Source: an uncultured Bacteroidaceae bacterium (GTDB taxonomy: Bacteria > Bacteroidota > Bacteroidia > Bacteroidales > Bacteroidaceae). Taken from it: a stretch of DNA of 64,000 bases. The stretch is from assembly GCA_934394435.1 (NCBI GenBank), contig CAKRRN010000006.1, forward strand, positions 1 to 64,000, in the 5' to 3' direction. The notes below the pieces were generated by a model, which saw only the letters and a list, made by a program, of their open reading frames with translations, did not search any database and was not told where the DNA came from. Shown here piece after piece: positions 9,485 to 18,041 of the stretch; position 1 is the first letter of the stretch; every line of letters starts with the position of its first letter. The position numbers and the translations under genes were made by a program.

Positions 9485-10252
9485 TCAGATGACTTCAAAA
9501 TGCTTCTTCTGTATCCATCCAACTTTTCCATCGGAAATCTCTATCTCAGCCCAATCTTTAAGGCTGTTGTCTTTTATCTCTACGCGAGTGCCTTCGTGTA
9601 GGAGAAACAGGTCATTTCCCCCTTCTGATGGGGTGCTTTTTACGGTAACTACAGATGAGACTATAACACCTGCATCATGGCGGCTGGCTTCATGTTTCTG
9701 ATACCACGCACAGCCGTTGCCTGCTATGCATAGCAATAAGAAAAATGCAGAAGCGAAAAATCCGTATTTACGTATTTTGATATTCGGAGAAACAAGAAAC
9801 AGAATCGCTGCGACTAACGCAAGAATGAAAAGCGAGAGGCATGTCCATGTCCATTGGGTAAGACTGAGCATGGCGGCGATATGATGGAAAATGTCAAGCA
9901 CTACGAAACTATGCTTTGCGTTAATTCTGTCTATGGTTTTTTCACGTGCCAACTGTAGGTTTGCTTCAATGTCTTCGTCTGCAGGGTTGAGTTTGAGTGC
10001 ACGTTCAAACCACAATACGCTTTTGGCCATATCGTCCAGACGGTAGTATGTGCATCCTAAGTTGTAGTATACATCTACGGATGCTACGCTATCAGCCACA
10101 CGCTTGTATATGCTTGCCGCTTCTTCATATTTCTCTTCGCCGAAAGCCTTGTCCGCTTTTGCTTTCAAACTGTCAAGTTCATTGCTTTCTGTGGCTATGC
10201 ATAATGTCGGTAGCATCAGCACTCCCAGTAAGAATAAAGTTATCTTTTTCAT
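9485..10252 (-). CDS. batE: BatE: TPR and SH3-like aerotolerance protein
   Basis: A 255-residue envelope protein and last member of the batABCDE set. A signal peptide (about 1-20) precedes TPR repeats (about 25-100, with YYNLGCTYYRLDDMAKSVLWFERALKLNP). Two membrane segments (about 125-155 and 163-183) follow, then a C-terminal bacterial SH3-like domain (about 193-255, ending DGKVGWIQKKHFEVI). The bat genes were first linked to aerotolerance in Bacteroides fragilis. TPRs suggest a scaffold for BatA/BatB. It follows batD by 7 bases. Confidence 0.9.
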   Translation of the reverse strand: MKKITLFLLGVLMLPTLCIATESNELDSLKAKADKAFGEEKYEEAASIYKRVADSVASVDVYYNLGCTYYRLDDMAKSVLWFERALKLNPADEDIEANLQLAREKTIDRINAKHSFVVLDIFHHIAAMLSLTQWTWTCLSLFILALVAAILFLVSPNIKIRKYGFFASAFFLLLCIAGNGCAWYQKHEASRHDAGVIVSSVVTVKSTPSEGGNDLFLLHEGTRVEIKDNSLKDWAEIEISDGKVGWIQKKHFEVI

Positions 10253-10259
10253 TCCTTTT

Positions 10260-12095
10260 TCAACTTCTTTTTATAGTGACATCCAGTTTGTTTATGCAGT
10301 CAGATGCCTCTTGGTACAATTTTTCCATTTTTTCTGCAGGTTCGCCTGGCGCAAAGCGTGCAAACTCGCATTCTGTCATTGCTTCAACGTACTCCTTTAT
10401 AAGTTCTTCGGGAACTTTGTGTGTTGCCATTGCTTCTGACACATTATCCTTAGTCAAATCGCTCATTGACAGACTGAGTTTATCTGCCACGTAGCCCAGG
10501 AGGGCACGCATGACTTCCTCGTAGAATTGCTCACATTGTCCTTGGTGCATGAGTTTTTCTGCATTGCGCAAGCGTTTGGATGCCACCTTGCTGGCTTTCT
10601 TGTGTCCTTCGCTCCCTTGCATAATTTTTCGCCCGAAATAAAGTCCGCATATGGCCATGATTAACAAAATCGGGTATGCAAGCCAGTAGAGCGGGCTTCC
10701 ATATATGATTTTTCCTGTTGTATCAACATTTACATTTCCTCTTTTGATGAATCGAATGTCGTTACCCAATACCTTTAAATCTTCTTGCTCGTTGGTCATG
10801 GTGGTCATACGTCCATTACCTTTGGCTACGGTAATAGACATTGAGTCTGTATTCAAGGTCTTGTAAGATTTACTTTCCAAATCAAAGTAACTGAATTCTA
10901 CAGCTGGGATATGAAAGGTTCCGCTGTGACGGGGCACTGCCACATAGTCATATACCTTGTTGCCCTTTGCTCCACTGGCTGTATAGGTGGTCTTGTCTGT
11001 TTCTTTTGGATCGTAGAGTTCGAAATCCTTTGGGAAGTTGACCTTGGGTGCGGTCATCAGTTTCATATTTCCATATCCGCTGACCACCAATCGAAGAGTG
11101 GCTGCGTCGTTGGCTTTGATATTCTGTGGCGTAAGGCTTCCGGAAATAGCAAAATGTCCTACTGCACCTGTGAAGTTATCAGGTTTGGGAGAGGGCAAGG
11201 GCATAACTTCCAACTCGCATGACGGTGCCACAATGGATTTTCTCACCACTTGCGTGAGGCTTCCTCCACCAAAAAATACATCGAACGGATCCATACTTGT
11301 ATTCTGCACCTCAATTTGCGTGTCAAAGGTTACGCTTGGAATTTTTAGTTTTCCAGATTTCTGAGGGAAAAGCACATATTGTCGCCAGATGGCTGTGCCA
11401 TAATTGCGTCCGTTTACACGCTCATATTTGAGCGACATTTGTTGTTTGGAGTCAAGTTCCTGTACGTGGAAACCGTCCAGTTGTGGTATTTCACCTGCAA
11501 TCTGTTGTATATTGACCAACGTATAGAGCTTGTATGTGAGTAGTACTGCTTCCTGCTCATACACCTTTGTCTTGTTGGCTGTAACAGTCATATAAAGGTC
11601 TTTCGCGCTAATATTGGTCGAACCAGCCCCTTGTCCTTTTCCTTGGTGCGGATTTTGTGTTGACTGGTTTCCTTGATTGGCGTTTCCTTGATTTCCACCA
11701 TGTCCTTTCCCTGATGAAGGAAGTACTTCCACCGTGACAGTATTGCTTTTGATATTTTTTCCGTTAACTCTGATTGTACCAGCAGGAAGTTTGTATGTAC
11801 CTTCCTTGGTGGCAACCAATGTATAGGTATATGTCGTTGTGCTACTCTGCGTGGTTTTACCATTTATCATGGTGAAACTGTTGCTTCGGCTTGTGCTGGG
11901 TCCGTATACAACTTCAAATCCAGTGAAGTCGCCCACTTGAATGTCTTCTACATCTGTGGTGTTTGTCACAAACCTTACACGTATTTGTTCGCCGACCTCT
12001 GTCTGGCGAGGTGCTTCCATTTTGAGTGTCACCTGTGCGACTGCCATCATCGTGCTTATTGCAGCCCAAGCGAGTGAAAGTAATAATCTCTTCAT
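10260..12095 (-). CDS. batD: BatD: oxygen-tolerance envelope protein
   Basis: About 611 residues: signal peptide MKRLLLSLAWAAIS...AQ, a large extracytoplasmic region of Ig-like beta repeats including a Gly/Asn/Gln-rich linker (GHGGNQGNANQGNQ), a transmembrane segment (WLAYPILLIMAICGLYFG) and a cytoplasmic helical tail. This is the usual BatD architecture. The start at 12095 is chosen because the signal peptide begins there; an upstream ATG at 12110 would overlap batC by 7 bases. It probably forms an envelope complex with BatA, BatB, BatC and BatE. Confidence 0.9.
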   Translation of the reverse strand: MKRLLLSLAWAAISTMMAVAQVTLKMEAPRQTEVGEQIRVRFVTNTTDVEDIQVGDFTGFEVVYGPSTSRSNSFTMINGKTTQSSTTTYTYTLVATKEGTYKLPAGTIRVNGKNIKSNTVTVEVLPSSGKGHGGNQGNANQGNQSTQNPHQGKGQGAGSTNISAKDLYMTVTANKTKVYEQEAVLLTYKLYTLVNIQQIAGEIPQLDGFHVQELDSKQQMSLKYERVNGRNYGTAIWRQYVLFPQKSGKLKIPSVTFDTQIEVQNTSMDPFDVFFGGGSLTQVVRKSIVAPSCELEVMPLPSPKPDNFTGAVGHFAISGSLTPQNIKANDAATLRLVVSGYGNMKLMTAPKVNFPKDFELYDPKETDKTTYTASGAKGNKVYDYVAVPRHSGTFHIPAVEFSYFDLESKSYKTLNTDSMSITVAKGNGRMTTMTNEQEDLKVLGNDIRFIKRGNVNVDTTGKIIYGSPLYWLAYPILLIMAICGLYFGRKIMQGSEGHKKASKVASKRLRNAEKLMHQGQCEQFYEEVMRALLGYVADKLSLSMSDLTKDNVSEAMATHKVPEELIKEYVEAMTECEFARFAPGEPAEKMEKLYQEASDCINKLDVTIKRS

Positions 12096-12103
12096 GTCCT
12101 GTA

Positions 12104-12808
12104 TTACCATTGTTTCTGAAGATGCTTTTGGTTAGGCTTTTGCTGTGCCTTCTGGAGGCGTTCCTGAGTTTCCTTCTCGTCTTGCATGGCAGCCTTGAGC
12201 ATCTGCTCAGCATTCTCTTTACTCATTTGCTGAGGATCAGGTTGTTGCTTTTTCTCTTCTTTCTTATCGTTTTTCTTATCTTGTTTCTCTTTTTGTTGCT
12301 GTTGCTTGTCCTGCTGCTTCTTCTCATCTTGACCGTTTTGGTCTTGTTGCTGGTTTTGATTATCCTGACCTCCACCGTTCTTTTTCAGTTGGAAAAGGCA
12401 TAGGGCATAGTTGTATCGCGTTTCCTCGGAATTCGGATTGTTGCGCAATGATTGTTTGTAGCACGCAAGGGCTTTGTCAGGCTGTTTTGCAGACTGTAGC
12501 AGAACGCCCATATTGTGGTACATTTGTGCTAACCGCAACTTGTTTTTCTCCAGTTTTACGGCAGTCTCGTATTCCTTCATCGCGTCTTTGGCTTTAGATT
12601 GCATCAGCATGGCATTGCCTATGTTGAAGTGTGCACGTGCATTAGCGTTATCTGCCTCAATGGCTTTCTGATATTGGACCTGTGCCTTGGCATAGGCTGT
12701 GTCACGCATCAGTCTGTTTCCTCTGCGAATATAGTCTCTGCTGTTTTGTGCCACAGACGGAATGGCTGTTGCTGCTATGAAAAGTATGATTGTTGATATA
12801 TATTTCAT
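12104..12808 (-). CDS. batC: BatC: TPR aerotolerance protein
   Basis: A 234-residue exported protein. A signal peptide (about 1-20) is followed by tandem TPRs (about 25-135; AHFNIGNAMLMQSKAKDAMK, MYHNMGVLLQ, CYKQSLRNNP). The C-terminal low-complexity tail is rich in Gln, Lys, Glu and Asp. Its start overlaps the stop of batB by 4 bases (ATGA), showing tight coupling. TPRs predict protein-protein contacts, probably with the von Willebrand proteins BatA and BatB. Confidence 0.9.
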   Translation of the reverse strand: MKYISTIILFIAATAIPSVAQNSRDYIRRGNRLMRDTAYAKAQVQYQKAIEADNANARAHFNIGNAMLMQSKAKDAMKEYETAVKLEKNKLRLAQMYHNMGVLLQSAKQPDKALACYKQSLRNNPNSEETRYNYALCLFQLKKNGGGQDNQNQQQDQNGQDEKKQQDKQQQQKEKQDKKNDKKEEKKQQPDPQQMSKENAEQMLKAAMQDEKETQERLQKAQQKPNQKHLQKQW

Positions 12809-13839
12809 GATCTCATCCCCCTGTTAAAAATCTTAGAGAAGTGGAGACGTGGGTTTTCTCTTTCCAAAAGCATGATGTCCAGTAAAAGGAATATCAAGCC
12901 CAGAAAAACAAAGCCCTGATACTGCTCGTCGTAGTCATTATACATTTGGCTTTCCATTCGTGTCTTGGCCAGACGGTTGATCTGCTCGTTGAGTTTTACT
13001 TGTGCTGAACTGCTATTGTCTACGTATATATATGAGCCATTACCAGCTTTGGCAATCTCGCGACACATGTCTTCGTTGAGTTTAGACACGACAACGTTGC
13101 CTTCTTCATCTTGAATATAATTTGAACTTCCTTGTTGGGGAATGGGAGCTCCATTGGGATCACCTATGCCGAGCATGTATACACGCATTCCCTTCTTAGC
13201 TGCTTCTTTGGCAGCCTCCACCGCACCTCCTTCATTGTCTTCACCATCGGTTATCACAAAAATAGCGCGGCTTACGCCTTCTTGATTAGTGAAACTTCGT
13301 GTGGCAAGGTCTATAGCCGCAGCGATGTCTGTACCTTGTACTGTGACCATAGCTGGTGAAATGGTCTCCAAAAACATCTTTGCGCTTACGTAATCGCTTG
13401 TGATGGGTAATTGGGTAAATGCTTGACCTGCATAGACAATCAGACCTACTTTGTCATCCTTCATGTTGTCTACCATGTTGCTGATCATCATCTTGGCTTT
13501 CTCCAAACGATTGGGCTTTACATCCTCTGCCATCATGGAGTTACTTACATCGAGCAGGATGAGAGCCTCTATACCTTGACGCTCCTGCTTCTCCATGCGT
13601 GTTCCAAACTGAGGACGTGCAAGGGCGATGATAAAAGATGCTAATGCAAGTTGGCACAACCAAAATTTTAGTTCTGGGCGCCAATGGGAAACTCCCACAA
13701 AGAGTTGCTTTAACAAGTCCATGTCTCCATATTTCCGCAGTTGTCTTTTCTTGACATAAATGGAGTAATAGTGTATCATGGCAAGTATGGCTATGCTTGC
13801 CATGAAATATAGGTATTGCGGATTTTCAAATCTGAACAT
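12805..13839 (-). CDS. batB: BatB: von Willebrand factor A membrane protein
   Basis: A 344-residue inner-membrane protein. N-terminal membrane segments (about 7-25 and 55-75) precede a vWA domain with metal-dependent MIDAS motif LLDVSNSM and the conserved AEDVKPNRL and ITDGEDNEGG loops. A C-terminal membrane segment (FVFLGLIFLLLDIMLL) closes it. Paralogous to batA immediately upstream, from which it is separated by 23 bases. With the MoxR ATPase and DUF58 protein it is expected to form a chaperone-like envelope system. Confidence 0.93.
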   Translation of the reverse strand: MFRFENPQYLYFMASIAILAMIHYYSIYVKKRQLRKYGDMDLLKQLFVGVSHWRPELKFWLCQLALASFIIALARPQFGTRMEKQERQGIEALILLDVSNSMMAEDVKPNRLEKAKMMISNMVDNMKDDKVGLIVYAGQAFTQLPITSDYVSAKMFLETISPAMVTVQGTDIAAAIDLATRSFTNQEGVSRAIFVITDGEDNEGGAVEAAKEAAKKGMRVYMLGIGDPNGAPIPQQGSSNYIQDEEGNVVVSKLNEDMCREIAKAGNGSYIYVDNSSSAQVKLNEQINRLAKTRMESQMYNDYDEQYQGFVFLGLIFLLLDIMLLERENPRLHFSKIFNRGMRS

Positions 13840-13862
13840 GTTTGAATCTCTTTTTTTTGTGT

Positions 13863-14876
13863 TTATGGAATACGTCTTAGTAGCGTATCACGCAATAATA
13901 ATTCTATGCCGAGGAATATCAGTGAGAAAAGCATGAATGGGAAGAATGCCTCATAACGCTTGGAGTATTTCCTTACGTTCATTTTCGTTTTCTCCAATTG
14001 GTCTATCTGGTGGTATACCTCACGTAATTTGCTTGTGTTACCTGCTCGATAAAATTCGCCATCGGTTTTGGCAGCAATGGCTGTCAAGGTCTTTGTGTCA
14101 ATTTCTACAGGTATATTCTGATAGATGGTCTGTCCTGCCACACGGAAAGGATAGGGAGCACTGCCATTACTGCCTACCCCAATGGTGTAGACTCTGATTC
14201 CGAAACTTCGGGCAATATCAGCAGCTGTGTTTGGGCTGATTTGTCCGCAGTTGTTTGTTCCGTCAGTTAGCAATATGATGACCTTACTCTTAGCTTTGCT
14301 GTCTTTCAGACGTGTGACGGCATTGGCAATGCCCATGCCAATGGCTGTACCATCAGAGATAAGACCTCGTTCAGCCATATCCACTCTCATACCGTTGAGC
14401 AAATTGAGTAATACAGCGTGGTCAACAGTCATTGGACATTGCGTATAGGCTTCACCTGCAAAGAGCGTAAGTCCGATATTGTCGTTTGGACGTCCGTTGA
14501 TAAATTCTACTGCCACCTGTTTCGCTGCCTCTATACGATTAGGTTTCAAATCCTCAGCCAGCATACTGGTACTTACGTCCATGCAGAGCATGATGTCTAT
14601 TCCCTCAATGTTTTTGGTGCTCCAGTTGTTTGTCGTTTGAGGGCGTGCAAGGGCTATGATGACCAAGGCTATGCAAGCGATTCGGCATAGGAATGGCAGG
14701 TGTATGAGCCTTTGCCTCAACGATTTGTGTGATTGTATAAATGGAGCTACTGTGCTGACGGACATGCTTGGTGCCTGCTTGAGGTAGCAGAGCAGATACC
14801 ATGCGATGTAGGGAATCAGCAACAGCAGTAAGAAGAGATATTCTGAATTGGCAAATGTCATAATTGTATTCCTCAA
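13863..14876 (-). CDS. batA: BatA: von Willebrand factor A membrane protein
   Basis: A 337-residue inner-membrane protein. An N-terminal hydrophobic pair (about 10-28 and 58-80) precedes a vWA domain with MIDAS motif CMDVSTSM, AEDLKPNRI and LLTDGTNNCG. A C-terminal membrane helix is in FFPFMLFSLIFLGIELLL. Paralogue of batB. The gene begins 14 bases after the upstream BatD-like gene, within one continuous minus-strand operon. Role in aerotolerance is known from Bacteroides; the molecular activity is unresolved. Confidence 0.93.
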   Translation of the reverse strand: MRNTIMTFANSEYLFLLLLLIPYIAWYLLCYLKQAPSMSVSTVAPFIQSHKSLRQRLIHLPFLCRIACIALVIIALARPQTTNNWSTKNIEGIDIMLCMDVSTSMLAEDLKPNRIEAAKQVAVEFINGRPNDNIGLTLFAGEAYTQCPMTVDHAVLLNLLNGMRVDMAERGLISDGTAIGMGIANAVTRLKDSKAKSKVIILLTDGTNNCGQISPNTAADIARSFGIRVYTIGVGSNGSAPYPFRVAGQTIYQNIPVEIDTKTLTAIAAKTDGEFYRAGNTSKLREVYHQIDQLEKTKMNVRKYSKRYEAFFPFMLFSLIFLGIELLLRDTLLRRIP

Positions 14877-14890
14877 CTACTTTTTTTGTT

Positions 14891-15994
14891 TTACATCAGC
14901 AAATCAGCCACACGCCATACCGCATATGCTATCAATGCCAATGAAATAACTGTCAGTACAACGGCTGTTATCTGCATTCCGCGTACTTGGCTCATGCGTT
15001 TCTGGTCCGTTTCCTTGATGATTTCGGGCTCAGGTTTCTTGTTTGGATCTTCTTCTTGCTTTGTCTGATTGATATATTCTACAGCTGCTACCAGATTCGC
15101 GTCATTTTCATTGATGAGGGTGGTGTACTTGGCAAACTTCACCAAATCAGCGGTATTGAAAATGTCTTTCAGTTCGCGTAGTGATTGCTCGTCATTCTCT
15201 TGCATCAGACGGTCAATGATTTCGTCAGAAGTCATTTCCATAGCACTGAATCCATAGCGACTTTGAATGTAGTTACGTAGTGTGTTTGTCAGCTGCGTAT
15301 AGTATTCCTTGCTGTTCTCATCTGTCAAGGTACGGTCATTCTTGATTCGTTCAATTTCGCTGATGGCAACTTGATGGGGCGGAAGGTATTTCTTCCGACG
15401 TATGATACGTACGATGGGTTTTCCTTTTCGTGCACGGCTATACAGTATATAAGCAATGCATATCAACAGAGCAAAAAGGAAGGAGCACCATACTGCTCCT
15501 TGCCAGTCTTCCCAGCTGAACTCTGGATCCATATAGGGATAGGGTGGATAGAATTTATCCAGATGTACGGTGTCCAGAGGTTCTACGGTGAATACTTTCA
15601 AGGCATGGCTTTTTGTCTTGTATACTTTTCCATCCACAGTCGCTTCAAAGGGAGGTAGGTAATACAGCGAGGAATCCCAAGCGGTCACCGTGAGCCTTTG
15701 GGTCACTTCGATGCGTTTGCCTTCGTTGAGCAGGGATGTGTCAGGATGCTCCACAGAAACGACTTCAATGTTGGGCATCAACTCGTCTCCAGCTTTTATT
15801 TGTGGTAATACGAGTTTTTGCCCCTTGTTACAGGTTACATTTAGCGTTATTGTGGTCTGTTCGCCTATTGTCAGATTCAGAGAGTCAATCTTGGCATCAA
15901 ATTGTACCTGTGCGCTTGCTGCTATAAAACCAGTACACAGGAACAGGAGTGTCAGGACTGTTCTATTCCAAAGAGATAAATGTCTATCCATCAT
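14891..15994 (-). CDS. BatD-like exported membrane protein of the Bat operon
   Basis: About 367 residues. The start is placed at 15994, where ATG overlaps the TGA of the DUF58 gene; upstream in-frame codons lie inside that gene and are ignored. A signal peptide (MMDRHLSLWNRTVL...AASAQ) precedes a BatD-like beta-sandwich (FDAKIDSLNLTIGEQTTITL). A membrane helix (WCSFLFALLICIAYILY), a cytoplasmic helical region and a C-terminal membrane helix follow. Bacteroidales Bat operons commonly carry such a gene between DUF58 and batA. No enzymatic motif is visible. Confidence 0.8.
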   Translation of the reverse strand: MMDRHLSLWNRTVLTLLFLCTGFIAASAQVQFDAKIDSLNLTIGEQTTITLNVTCNKGQKLVLPQIKAGDELMPNIEVVSVEHPDTSLLNEGKRIEVTQRLTVTAWDSSLYYLPPFEATVDGKVYKTKSHALKVFTVEPLDTVHLDKFYPPYPYMDPEFSWEDWQGAVWCSFLFALLICIAYILYSRARKGKPIVRIIRRKKYLPPHQVAISEIERIKNDRTLTDENSKEYYTQLTNTLRNYIQSRYGFSAMEMTSDEIIDRLMQENDEQSLRELKDIFNTADLVKFAKYTTLINENDANLVAAVEYINQTKQEEDPNKKPEPEIIKETDQKRMSQVRGMQITAVVLTVISLALIAYAVWRVADLLM

Positions 15995-16863
15995 CAGTTT
16001 CGTTTTGCGAAGAGAGACATAAGTGCTGCCACGTAGTCTCCGTCTGTTCTTACACTTACTGCATCGACATTGCTTCTGTTGAATATGTCTGTAAGTCTCT
16101 CTTTCTGTTTCTTCCACCAAATGGCATGTTCTTTGCGAACTTGTTTGCTACTCGTGTCTACAATGATTTCTTGCCCGGTCTCGTTGTCTTTCATCTTCAT
16201 CAATCCCACATCTGGCAGTTCTGCCAGTCTGCGGTCATAGACTTGTATTGCCACCATGTCATGTTTGCGGTTGGCGATAGTCAATGCCTGACGGAAGTCT
16301 CCCTTGTCCAAGAAGTCGCTCAGCAGAAATGCTGTGCATCTGCGTTTGATGGCACGTGTCAAGTATTCTACAGCGCCCCGGATATCTGTCCGTTTGCTTT
16401 CTGGCTTGAAGTCAAGTAGTTCGCGAATGATGTAGAGAATATGCTTTCTGCCTTTCTTGGGTGGAATGAATTTCTCAATTTTGTCTGAGAAGAAAATAAC
16501 TCCTATCTTGTCATTGTTCTGGATGGCAGAGAAGGCTAATGTGGCTCCTATTTCTGTCAGCATGTCGCGTTTCATCTGCTTTTGTGTACCGAAGTTGAGA
16601 CTTCCGCTAACGTCTACTAACAGCATGACAGTGAGCTCTCTTTCCTCTTCAAAGACCTTTACGTATGGTTTGTTGAAGCGCGCGGTCACGTTCCATTCTA
16701 TGTCGCGTATGTCATCCCCGTACTGATACTCCCTCACTTCAGAGAATGCCATTCCGCGTCCCTTGAATGCGGAATGGTATTCTCCAGCAAAGATATTGTT
16801 GCTCAAGCCCCGGGTCTTGATTTCAATCTGCCTGACACGCTTTAGGATTTCTGATGTCTCCAT
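15994..16863 (-). CDS. DUF58 / von Willebrand-like protein of the Bat operon
   Basis: A 289-residue cytoplasmic protein of the DUF58 family. The family signature FKGRGMAFSEVREYQYGDD (about 34-52) and DIRDIEWNVTARF are present, with a vWA-like MIDAS motif LLVDVSGSL. DUF58 genes are nearly always beside a MoxR ATPase, and that gene lies 42 bases upstream here. It is thought to be a partner or adaptor of MoxR. The stop codon overlaps the next start (TGATG). Confidence 0.9.
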   Translation of the reverse strand: METSEILKRVRQIEIKTRGLSNNIFAGEYHSAFKGRGMAFSEVREYQYGDDIRDIEWNVTARFNKPYVKVFEEERELTVMLLVDVSGSLNFGTQKQMKRDMLTEIGATLAFSAIQNNDKIGVIFFSDKIEKFIPPKKGRKHILYIIRELLDFKPESKRTDIRGAVEYLTRAIKRRCTAFLLSDFLDKGDFRQALTIANRKHDMVAIQVYDRRLAELPDVGLMKMKDNETGQEIIVDTSSKQVRKEHAIWWKKQKERLTDIFNRSNVDAVSVRTDGDYVAALMSLFAKRN

Positions 16864-16905
16864 CGCACTTTGTTTCTTATTCCTTACTTGGATAAGGTAT
16901 ATGCC

Positions 16906-17901
16906 TTAGGGCACTTCCACCTTGTTTACAATCTTACTCACCAGTTCCTCGCAGGTTACGTTGTTGGCCTCGGCTTCGTAGGTCAGTCCGATACGGTGGC
17001 GCAGGACATCATGAGCCACAGCACGTACGTCTTCTGGAATCACGTATCCGCGATGTTTTAGGAATGCGTATGCACGAGCAGCCAATGCCAGATTGATGCT
17101 GGCACGAGGGGAACCACCAAACTCAATGTAGTCCTGTATCTCTTTCAATCCATATTTTTCGGGATAGCGAGTGCAGAATACGATATCAGAGATGTATTGC
17201 TCTATTTTTTCGTCCACGTAAACGCTACGTACAACCTCACGTGCGTTCTCTACGTCTTGTGTCGTAACAACGGGTTTCACTTCCGTCTTTTCACCACTGA
17301 TGTTTTGACGTATGATGAGTTTTTCCTCTTCTTGTTTAGGATAGTCTATAATTACTTTGAGCATAAAGCGGTCTACCTGTGCTTCGGGTAGAGGATAGGT
17401 ACCTTCCTGTTCTATTGGGTTTTGAGTGGCAAGTACGAGGAAAGGTTTGGGCAGGGCAAAGGTCTCTTTACCAATGGTCACTTGACGTTCCTGCATGGCC
17501 TCCAGAAGTGCGCTCTGCACCTTTGCTGGGGCACGGTTAATCTCATCTGCGAGTACGAAGTTGGCAAATACAGGACCTCGCTCTACCATGAATCGTTCGT
17601 CCTTTTGACTATAAATCATAGTTCCGATAACGTCTGCAGGGAGCAGGTCAGGAGTGAACTGTATGCGGCTGAACTTAGCTTCTACCAATTGTGAGAGTGT
17701 TTTGATGGCTTTTGTCTTGGCGAGTCCAGGTACACCTTCCAGTAAGATGTGTCCATCGCTGAGTAGTCCTATCAGAAGTGATTCTACCAGGTGTTTCTGT
17801 CCCACAATCACCCGATTCATACCTGTCACCAGGTTGGTCACGAAAGGACTTTGCCTTTCTATCAGTTCGTTCAATGCACGAATATCTACAGATTCTGCCA
17901 T
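16906..17901 (-). CDS. MoxR-family AAA+ ATPase
   Basis: A 331-residue AAA+ ATPase, first gene of the Bat operon. Walker A GVPGLAKTK, Walker B VLADEINRAP, sensor 1 LATQNPIEQEGTYPLPEAQ and sensor 2 GGSPRASINLALAARA are visible. MoxR proteins act as chaperones that assemble or activate vWA-domain partners, and four such candidates lie downstream. Length is normal. A promoter box lies 40 bases upstream. Confidence 0.93.
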   Translation of the reverse strand: MAESVDIRALNELIERQSPFVTNLVTGMNRVIVGQKHLVESLLIGLLSDGHILLEGVPGLAKTKAIKTLSQLVEAKFSRIQFTPDLLPADVIGTMIYSQKDERFMVERGPVFANFVLADEINRAPAKVQSALLEAMQERQVTIGKETFALPKPFLVLATQNPIEQEGTYPLPEAQVDRFMLKVIIDYPKQEEEKLIIRQNISGEKTEVKPVVTTQDVENAREVVRSVYVDEKIEQYISDIVFCTRYPEKYGLKEIQDYIEFGGSPRASINLALAARAYAFLKHRGYVIPEDVRAVAHDVLRHRIGLTYEAEANNVTCEELVSKIVNKVEVP

Positions 17902-17940
17902 AATGCTATGTTTTTTCTATATTCCATTTTTATTTGCTTA

Positions 17941-17948
17941 CAAAAATA
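17941..17948 (-). promoter_or_regulatory. Promoter -7 box of the Bat operon
   Basis: On the minus strand the sequence reads TATTTTTG, fitting the Bacteroidetes -7 consensus TAnnTTTG, 40 bases before the moxR start. No exact TTTG -33 box is seen; GGTTTA is near the right place. It lies in the 140-base gap between moxR and the end of the HU-LysM gene. Confidence 0.5.
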
Positions 17949-18041
17949 CAGCTTTTAACACGTATAAACCACATATGAAGTGCAAAAAATGGTTACTCCA
18001 CATGTGGCTCATTGTTAAATGTGTTTAATTGAGTCTTAATT

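Noticed and set aside
12104..12403. 125-residue Leu-rich ORF on the plus strand inside batC
   Set aside because: It is the complement of the Gln/Lys/Asp-rich tail of batC and shows only low-complexity leucine runs.
15997..16120. Longer start for the BatD-like protein
   Set aside because: The extra 42 residues lie inside the DUF58 gene and lack a signal peptide, which appears only from 15994.
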